This document shows, piece by piece, positions 57,399-64,000 of a stretch of DNA of 64,000 nucleotides. The stretch lies in contig CM019071.1 of the NCBI GenBank assembly GCA_009667805.1, positions 43,524,250 to 43,588,249 on the forward strand, written 5' to 3'. The notes beneath the pieces are model-generated. The model was not told the origin of the DNA. It did not search any database and saw only the letters and a program-made list of their open reading frames with translations. The stretch is from Leptobrachium leishanense (lineage: Eukaryota; Chordata; Amphibia; Anura; Megophryidae). The translations under genes were made by a program, and so were the position numbers. Each line of letters opens with the position of its first letter. The stretch's first letter is position 1.

Positions 57399-57885
57399 TG
57401 ATAAATTTGGATATAAAGCAAGCAAAACAAACTCCCTATAATAATTACCATTTATGAAATTTCAATAAACCTTTTTCAAGTTTCTTCTCATATATCAAAG
57501 TTGAAAACAGGGCGCGGCGCGTCACCATGGCGAGAGACAACAAAATCAGCCACAAAGCAATGTAGCGTCAGTCCTGTCTGAAATATCCTTCCTTAGACAG
57601 GTCTTTTATTACATTTCAAAGAACTTATAGCCAATCAGCATACAGATACATTTCTACGTCAGAGTTTAACCAACAGTGAGCCAAAAATTACTATATTGAT
57701 TCAGAGATGGCTTTTTCTAGCATACACTTTTCTAGCATCCACTGTTCACACACCCTTTCCTGCACACAAAGGAAATGGCTAAATTCCACAGGCTAACATC
57801 CTATGCAAGTAAAAGACTTGCAGGGTTTGACACTTATAATGGGGGGGGTGGATTCACACTACCTATCATATTAAAATACCTTTCA
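57399..57885 (-). repeat. 5' LTR of the LTR element
   Basis: 487 bp. Partner of 52876-53363. It is adjacent to the primer-binding site and followed on the plus strand by TCCTC and the resumed L2 sequence. Confidence 0.92.
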
Positions 57886-57890
57886 TCCTC

Positions 57891-59600
57891 TACCCACCTG
57901 CACCTCCCCCCACAGCTGCCTTCAGCGCTCAAGACCTGGCAGACTACTTCCTCAGTAAAACTTTAACTATCAGAAGCAACACAACACAAGATAGTTATCT
58001 TCCACCTCCACTCCCACAGGTCCCCTCTGCCACCTCTGCCGCTTCCTCCCAGCCACTGAGGAGGAAGTCAATTCCTTATTGTCCTCCTCACATTTCACCA
58101 CGTGCCCGCTCGACCCCATTCCCTCACATCTAATTCCTCCCTCTCCTCCCTCCCTCACCCCTGCTCTCACACACATCTTCAACCTATCTCTCTCCACTGG
58201 CTCCTTTCCATCCGCCTTCAAACACGCGCTAGTTACCCCTTACTAAAGAAACCATCCTCGATCCCAACTCTCCATCCAACTACCGCCCTGTATCCCTGCT
58301 TCCCTTTACCTCTAAGCTCTTAGAAAAACTAGTCTTCAACTGCCTCTCCCTCTTCCTGTCCTCCAATTCCCTACTTGACCCCCTGCAATCTGGCTTCCGT
58401 CCCCTACACTCAACTGAAACTGCCCTCACCAAAGTCACCAACGACCTCCTAAATGCTAAAAAACACGGCCACTATTCTATTCTCATCCTGCTTGACCTCT
58501 CGGCTGCTTTTGACACTGTTGACCACCCCCTCCTTCTACAGACCCTCAACTCTCTGGGTCTCAGTGACACTGCACTTACTTGGGTTGACTCCTATTTATC
58601 CAACAGGTCCTTCTGTGTGTCCTTTGCTGGTAACTCCTCCTCTTCATTGCCTCTATCTGTTTGTGTACCTCAAGGCTCTGTCCTTGGTCCTCTGCTCTTT
58701 TCCATCTACACCTCCTCCCTGGGAAAAATCATCAACAGCTTTGGCTTTAATTACCACCTCTACGCTGATGATACTCAGATCTACCTCTCTACCCCTGATC
58801 TCTCTCCCCCTGTCCTTTCAAAAGTCAGTGACTGTTTATCTGGCATCTCCTCCTGGATGGCCTCCCACCACCTAAAGATCAACATGTCAAAGACTGAACT
58901 CCTACTTATTCTTCCCTCCAATGCCTCCCCACCTCCTGACTTCTCTATCACGGTGGAGGGTATCATCATCTCCTCATCAAACCAAGTTCGCTGTCTTGGA
59001 GTTACACTTGACTCTGCTCTTTCCTTCATCCCCCACATCAAGTCTCGTTCCTTCTCCTGCCGATACCAACTGCGTAATATTTCCAGAATTCGGCCATTTC
59101 TTACCGCTGTCACCACAAAACAACTCATAAATGCCCTGGTAATCTCCCGACTCGACTATTGCAATAATCTCTTATCTGGCCTCCCTCTGTCCCGCCTCTC
59201 CCCCCTACAATCCATCCTGAACGCCTCCGCCAGGCTAATTCACCTCACCCGCCGCTCTGTCTCTGCCGCTCCCTTCTGCGAGTCCCTTCACTGGCTCCCC
59301 ATCCACTGCAGAATTAAGTTCAAAATCCTTATCCTTACCTACAAAACCCTCACTAACTCAGCTCCCCACTACCTGTTCTCACTAATCACCAAATACACCC
59401 CAGCCCGCTCCCTAAGGTCAAACAGTGACCTGCGCCTAGCTTCTCCCCGCATCACCTCTTCCCATGATAGACTGTAGGATTTCTCACGCGCAGCCCCCAC
59501 TCTCTGGAACAATCTCCCTCGTACTGTCAGACTTTCCCCTAACTTCTCTTCCTTTAAACGCTCCCTTAAAACATTCCTATTTAGGGAAGCCTACCACCCA
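57891..59600 (+). pseudogene. L2 ORF, reverse transcriptase part
   Basis: Continuation of the L2 after the LTR element. The palm and thumb are open at 58617-59477. They include [19 protein letters not shown], the catalytic [10 protein letters not shown] (58761-58790), [34 protein letters not shown] and NASARLIHL, up to a TAG at 59475 where the minus copy reads Gln. Upstream, small indels between 57990 and 58250 break the frame. Apart from these and the LTR insertion it is well preserved. Confidence 0.85.
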
Positions 59601-59822
59601 ACTCACTGACGCAACCATCAATCACTCTCACCTTACAGTCCTCTCCTCCTGTTTCCAACTCCAACCCTCCCAGATTGTGAGTTCCTACGGGAATAGGGCC
59701 CTCATCTCCTCCTGTACTGTTTGTCAAATGTTGTTCAATGTATTGTAACCCTGTCTATACTGTGCCTATTGTACAGCGCTGCGGAATATGCTGGCGCTTT
59801 ATAAATAAAGAATAATAATAAT

Positions 59823-60233
59823 AATATATTGCTCCAGGCTCACATGGATATATTGCCCCAGGCTCACGCATGGATATATTGCCCCAGGCTCACACATGGA
59901 TATATTACCCCAGGCTCACACATGGATATATGGCCCCAGGCTCACACATGGATATATTGCCCCAGGCTCTCACATGGATATATTGCACTAGCTCACACAT
60001 GGATATATTGCCTCAGGCTCAAACATGGATTTATTGCCACAGGCTCACACATAGATAAATTGCCCCAGGCTCACACATGGATATATTGCCCCAGGCTCTC
60101 ACATGGATATATTGCACTAGCTCACACATGGATATATTGCCTCAGGCTCAAACATGGATTTATTGCCACAGGCTCACACATGGACATATTGCCCCAGGCT
60201 CACACATGGATTTATTGAACCAGGCTCACACAT
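59823..60233 (+). repeat. 26-28-bp minisatellite, right part
   Basis: About 15 units of the family at 50130-50605 (GGATATATTGCCCCAGGCTC). A ~120-bp block is duplicated within it (59960-60060 and 60080-60180). It is interrupted by the Tc1 element and ends at about 61635. Confidence 0.9.
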
Positions 60234-60235
60234 AC

Positions 60236-61608
60236 AGTCAGGTCCAGAAATATTGGGACATCGACACAATTCTAACATCTTTGGCTCTATACACCACCAC
60301 AATGGAGTTGGAATGAAACAAACACAATCTGCTTTAACTGCAGACTGTCAGCTTTAATTTGAGGGTATGTATATCCAACTCAGGTGAACGGTGTAGGACT
60401 TACAGCAGTTTGCAGATGTGCCTCCCACTTGTTAAGGGACCAAACGTAATGGGACAGAATAATAATCATAAATCAAACTTTCCCTTCTTAATCCTTGGTT
60501 GCAAATCCTTTGCAGTCAATCACAGCCTGAAGTCTGAAACGCATAGACATCACCAGACACTGGGTTTCATCCCAGATGATGCTCTGCCAGGCCTCTACTG
60601 CAACTGTCTTCAGTTCCTGCTTGTTCTTGGGGCATTTTCCCTTCAGTTTTGTCTTCAGCAAGTGAAATGCATGCTCAATGGGATTCAGGTCAGGTGATTG
60701 ACATGGCCATTGCATAACATTCCACTTCTGTCCCTTCAAAAACTCTTTGGTTGCTTTTGCAGTATGCTTTGGGTCATTGTCCATCTGCACTGTGAAGCGC
60801 CGTCCAATGAGTTCTGCAGCATTTGGCTGAATGGTAGCAGATAATATTGCCCGGAACACTTCAGAATTCATCCTGCTGCTTTTGTCAGCAGTCACATCAT
60901 CAATAAATACAAGAGAACCAGTTCCATTGGCAGCCATACATGCCCACGCCATGACACTACCACCACCATGCTTCACTGATGAGGTGGTATGCTTAGGATC
61001 ATGAGCAGTTCCTTTCCTTCTCCATACTCTTCTCTTGCCATCACTCTGGTACAAGTTGATCTTGGTCTCATCTGTCCATAGGATCTTGTTCCAGAACTGA
61101 GAAGGCTTTGTTAGGTGTTGTTTGGCAAACTCTAATCTGGCCTTCCTGTTTTTGAGGCTCACCAATGGTTTACATCTTGTGGTGAACCCTCTGTATTCAC
61201 TCTGGTGAAGTCTTCTCTTGATTGTTGACTTTGACACACATACACCTACCTCCTGGAGAGTGTTCTTGATCTGGCCAACTGTTGTGAAGGGTGTTTTCTT
61301 CACCAGGGAAAGAATTCTTCAGTAATCCACCACAGTTGTTTTCCGTGGTCTCCCGGGTCTTTTGGTGTTGCTGAGCTCACCGGTGCATTCCTTCTTTTTG
61401 AGAATGTTCCAAATAGTTGTTTTGGCCACGCCTAATGTTTTTGCTATCTCTCTGATGGGTTTGTTTTGTTTCGTTGTTTTGTTTTGTTGTGTAAATCCTA
61501 CACCGTTCACCTACACCGTTTGTTTCATTCCAACTCCATTGTGGTGGTGTATAGACCAAAAGATGTTAGAATTGTGTCGCTGTCCCAATATTTCTGGACC
61601 TGACTGTA
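60236..61608 (-). mobile_element. Tc1/mariner transposon 2
   Basis: The terminal inverted repeats begin CAGTCAGGTCCAGAAATATT at 60236 and end in the complement at 61608. Terminal pairing continues for roughly 90 bp (to the ATTCCAACTCCATTGTGG segments), with TA at both flanks. The internal sequence is a transposase on the minus strand. The right interior (61480-61520) appears shortened: the leader and the first transposase codons are missing compared with a typical element of this family. Confidence 0.93.
60488..61510 (-). pseudogene. Tc1-type transposase with one in-frame TGA
   Basis: One frame runs from about 61510 to the stop at 60488-60490, interrupted only by TGA at 61321-61319. An Arg codon (CGA) there would be a single C-to-T change away. 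A helix-turn-helix (PIREIAKTLGVAKTTIWNIL) is followed by a GRPRKT hook. The catalytic DD34E triad is intact: WTDETKINL, QMDNDPKHTA and SPDLNPIEH, with 34 residues between the second Asp and Glu. The true N-terminus is missing. Close to functional in its catalytic domain but not expressible as one protein. Confidence 0.92.
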
Positions 61609-61639
61609 GATAAATTGCCTCCAGCTCATGTAAGCCAGG

Positions 61640-61890
61640 CCCCTCCGAGGGGCGGATCCAGCGGCCGCCGCGTTAGTTCCTTTAACGAGCAGCAGCCACA
61701 ATGAGTATCTGCCACGCATCTGGGATCCACCCTCCAGCCTTCCGCGATCTCGCGGAGTTCACATGAACTACTCTCGATTGCAGCAGGCTGGAGGATGGAT
61801 CTCAGATGAGCAGCAGATACTCACGCAGGCGGCTGCTCATTGAAGGAACGAACGCGGCGGCTGCTGGATCTGCCGCTGCGCCGACGAGAC
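61640..61890. mobile_element. GC-rich fold-back element
   Basis: Left arm GGATCCAGCGGCCGCCGCGT (from about 61654) through TTCCTTTAACGAGCAGCAGC, and right arm ending GCGGCGGCTGCTGGATCTGC (about 61870), pair with few mismatches over ~90 bp. They are separated by a centre that also contains paired GCATCTGGGATCCACCCTCC and its complement. The whole is close to one palindrome of 230 bp. No coding content. Confidence 0.7.
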
Positions 61891-62057
61891 AGCTCTGGAT
61901 TTGGACTCCGAGAGTCCGATACCGGAGCTGTAAAAAATTTAAGAGCGGCTGGAGATGAGGTGCCGGTACAGCGTACCGGCGCATACTGCCTAAACAAAAA
62001 ACCCTGAATATAACTATTTATTAACTATCGCAATATCACCTTATGAACTTAATAATA
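61891..62057. other. Unassigned sequence before the array
   Basis: Short AT-rich stretch. No hAT terminus is visible on this side of the second 33-bp array. Confidence 0.4.
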
Positions 62058-64000
62058 TTTAGAAAACATAACCCCTCCTATTACTCCATATATCCTCCCT
62101 GTAATACCTCCTATTACTCCATATAACCTCCCTATAACCCCTCCCATTACTCCATATAACGTCCCTATAACCCCTCCTATTACACCATATAACCTCCCTA
62201 TAACCCCTCCCATTACTCCATATAACCGCCCTATAACCCCTCCTATTACTCCATATATCCTCCCTTTAACCCCTCCTATTACTCCATATAACCTCCCTAT
62301 AACCCCTCCTATTACTCCATATAACCTCCCTATAACCCCTCCTATTACTCCCTATAACCCCTCCTATTACTCCATATAACCCCTCCTATTACTCCATATA
62401 ACCTCCCTATAACCCCTCCTATAACTCCATATAACCTCCATATAACCCCTCCTATTACTCCATATAACCTCCATATAACCCCTCCTATTACTCCATATAA
62501 CCTCCCTATAACCCCTCCTATTACTCCCTATAACCCCTCCTATTACTCCATATAACCCCTCCTATTACTCCATATAACCACCCTATAACCCCTCCTATAA
62601 CTCCATATAACCTCCATATAACCCCTCCTATTACTCCATATAACCTCCATATAACCCCTCCTATTACTCCATATAACCTCCCTATAACCCCTCCTATTAC
62701 TCCCTATAACCCCTCCTATTACTCCATATAACCCCTCCTATTACTCCATATAACCTCCCTATAACCCTCCTATACTCCATATAACCTCCATATAACCCCT
62801 CCTATTACTCCATATATACCTCCATATAACCCCTCCTATTACTCCATATAACCTCCCTATAACCCCTCCTATTACTCCCTATAACCCCTCCTATTACTCC
62901 ATATAACCCCTCCTATTACTCCATATAACCTCCCTATAACCCCTCCTATAACTCCATATAACCTCCATATAACCCCTCCTATTACTCCATATAACCTCCA
63001 TATAACCCCTCTTATTACTCATACAACCTCCCTATAACCCCTCCTATTACTCCCTATAACCTCCCTATAACCCCCTCCTATTACTCCATATAACCTCCCT
63101 ATAACCCTCCTATTACATCATATAACCTCCCTATAACCCATCCTATTACTCCATATAACCTCCCTATAATCCCTCCTATTACTCCATATAACCTCCCTAT
63201 AACCCCTCCTATTACTCCATATAACCTCCCTATAACCCCTCCTATTACTCCATATAACCTCCATATAACCCCTCCTATTACTCATATAACCTCCCTATAA
63301 CCCCTCCTATTACTCCCTATAACCTCCCTATAACCCCTCCTATTACTCCATATAACCCCTCCTATTACTCCATATAACCTCCTATAACCCTCCTATAACT
63401 CCATATAACCTCCATATAACCCCTCCTATTACTCCATATAACCTCCATATAACCCCTCCTATTACTCCATATAACCTCCCTATAACCCCTCCTATTACTC
63501 ATATAACCTCCCTATAACCCCTCCTATTACTCCCTATAACCTCCCTATAACCCCCTCCTATTACTCCATATAACCTCCCTATAACCCCTCCTATTACACC
63601 ATATAACCTCCCTATAACCCCTCCTATTACTCCATATAACCTCTCTATAACCCCTCCTATTACTCCATATAACCTCCCTATAACCCCTCCTATTACTCCA
63701 TATAACCTCCCTATAACCCCTCCTATTACTCCATATAACCTCCCTATAATCCCTCCTATTACTCCATATAACCTCCCTATAACCCTCCTATTACTCCATA
63801 TAACCTCCCTATAACCCCTCCTATTACTCCATATAACCTCCCTATAATCCCTCCTATTACTCCATATAACCTCCCTATAACCCCTCCTATTACTCCATAT
63901 AACCTCCTATAACCCCTCCTATTACTCCATATAACCCCCTCTATAACCCCTCCTATTACTGCATATAACCTCCCTATAACCCCTCCTATTACTCCATATA
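62058..64000 (-). repeat. 33-bp minisatellite, second array in inverse orientation
   Basis: The plus strand reads CCTCCTATTACTCCATATAA and CCTCCCTATAACC units, the complement of the array at 31538-39993. About 60 units are visible, in higher-order groups of roughly 170-180 bp (for example 62340-62900). It continues past the window end. It lies in intron 5 of CYP2 gene A. Confidence 0.95.

Larger units (their letters stand above)
52876..57885 (-). mobile_element. Young non-coding LTR retrotransposon (LARD-like), tRNA-Leu primed
   Basis: Two direct repeats of 488 and 487 bp begin TGATAAATTTGG and end ATACCTTTCA (TG...CA). They are flanked by the 5-bp duplication TCCTC (52871-52875 and 57886-57890). 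On the minus strand, two bases inside the 57399 LTR boundary lies TGGTGTCAGAAGTGGGA (57396-57380), complementary to the 3' end of vertebrate tRNA-Leu including CCA. This sets the orientation as minus. The internal 4 kb is AT-rich and has no gag, protease, polymerase or integrase frame. No clear polypurine tract was seen beside 53363. It must rely on proteins from elsewhere. Confidence 0.9.
50606..59822 (+). mobile_element. Full-length L2 LINE interrupted by an LTR element
   Basis: The L2 consists of a 5' untranslated region with tandem units (50606-51530), coding sequence (51532-52875 and 57891-59600) and the 3' tail TACAGCGCTGCGGAATATGC plus (AAT)n (59771-59822). Removing the LTR element leaves about 4.2 kb. 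The same minisatellite flanks both sides. Close to but distinct from the minus-strand copy at 46532-49697. Confidence 0.88.

Noticed and set aside
52876..57885. Endogenous retrovirus with genes
   Set aside because: No gag, protease, polymerase, integrase or envelope frame was found in the interior. Described as a non-coding LTR element.
62058..64000. Second array as part of another hAT copy
   Set aside because: No hAT terminus is seen at its left edge, and the other edge is outside the window, so this cannot be claimed.

Overview
The window is nuclear DNA of a vertebrate, most likely an anuran amphibian. The evidence is: coding exons interrupted by GT/AG introns of the classic cytochrome P450 family 2 (CYP2) exon sizes; L2 and CR1-type LINEs; a ZBED-like hAT element; Tc1/mariner elements; TTATTC-type hairpin MITEs; and very long minisatellites. 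There is no prokaryotic gene organisation. Most open reading frames in the window are minisatellite or retroelement artefacts.

Host genes. Two CYP2 genes lie head to tail on the minus strand. Gene A enters from beyond the right edge. Its exons 6 (49831-49972), 7 (29955-30142), 8 (27737-27878) and 9 (24283-24464, with stop) are present, with lengths 142, 188, 142 and 182 bp and intact frame and splice sites. About 9.2 kb downstream, gene B begins with exon 1 (ATG at 15087) and exon 2 (14367-14529, 163 bp). Its remaining exons are not visible, so intron 2 exceeds 14 kb. These look like neighbouring members of a CYP2 cluster encoding endoplasmic-reticulum haem monooxygenases.

Repeats left of gene B (1-14300). 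In order: a CR1-like LINE 3' half; a GC-rich, strongly palindromic block (2040-4230); a degenerate CAGAGCC-type tandem array (4260-5810); a ~98-bp tandem repeat; a decayed L2; a ~32-bp minisatellite (10838-11545); and nested hairpin MITEs (11974-13824). Between the genes: a 36-bp minisatellite just upstream of gene B, a Tc1 element with inner and outer terminal repeats (17244-18856), a ~58-bp repeat, and a 54-bp minisatellite containing TTAGGG once per unit (22040-23070).

Repeats inside gene A. Introns 7 and 8 hold MITEs and a 715-bp fold-back element with a 15-bp target duplication. Intron 6 (19.7 kb) holds a hAT transposon (31482-45119) that appears to carry an 8.4-kb 33-bp minisatellite between two copies of its own 5' terminus, then a CR1-like LINE and an almost intact L2 on the minus strand. 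Intron 5 (at least 14 kb) holds a full-length L2 on the plus strand, split by a young 5-kb non-coding LTR element with a tRNA-Leu primer site, then a Tc1 element, a fold-back element and the start of a second 33-bp array in the opposite orientation.

Main observation. The 142-bp exon 6 of gene A is flanked by two closely related L2 copies in inverted orientation, and further out by inverted arrays of the same minisatellite. The pre-mRNA could therefore fold so as to isolate exon 6 (back-splicing or skipping), and the DNA could form large palindromic structures. This is inference from the sequence layout.
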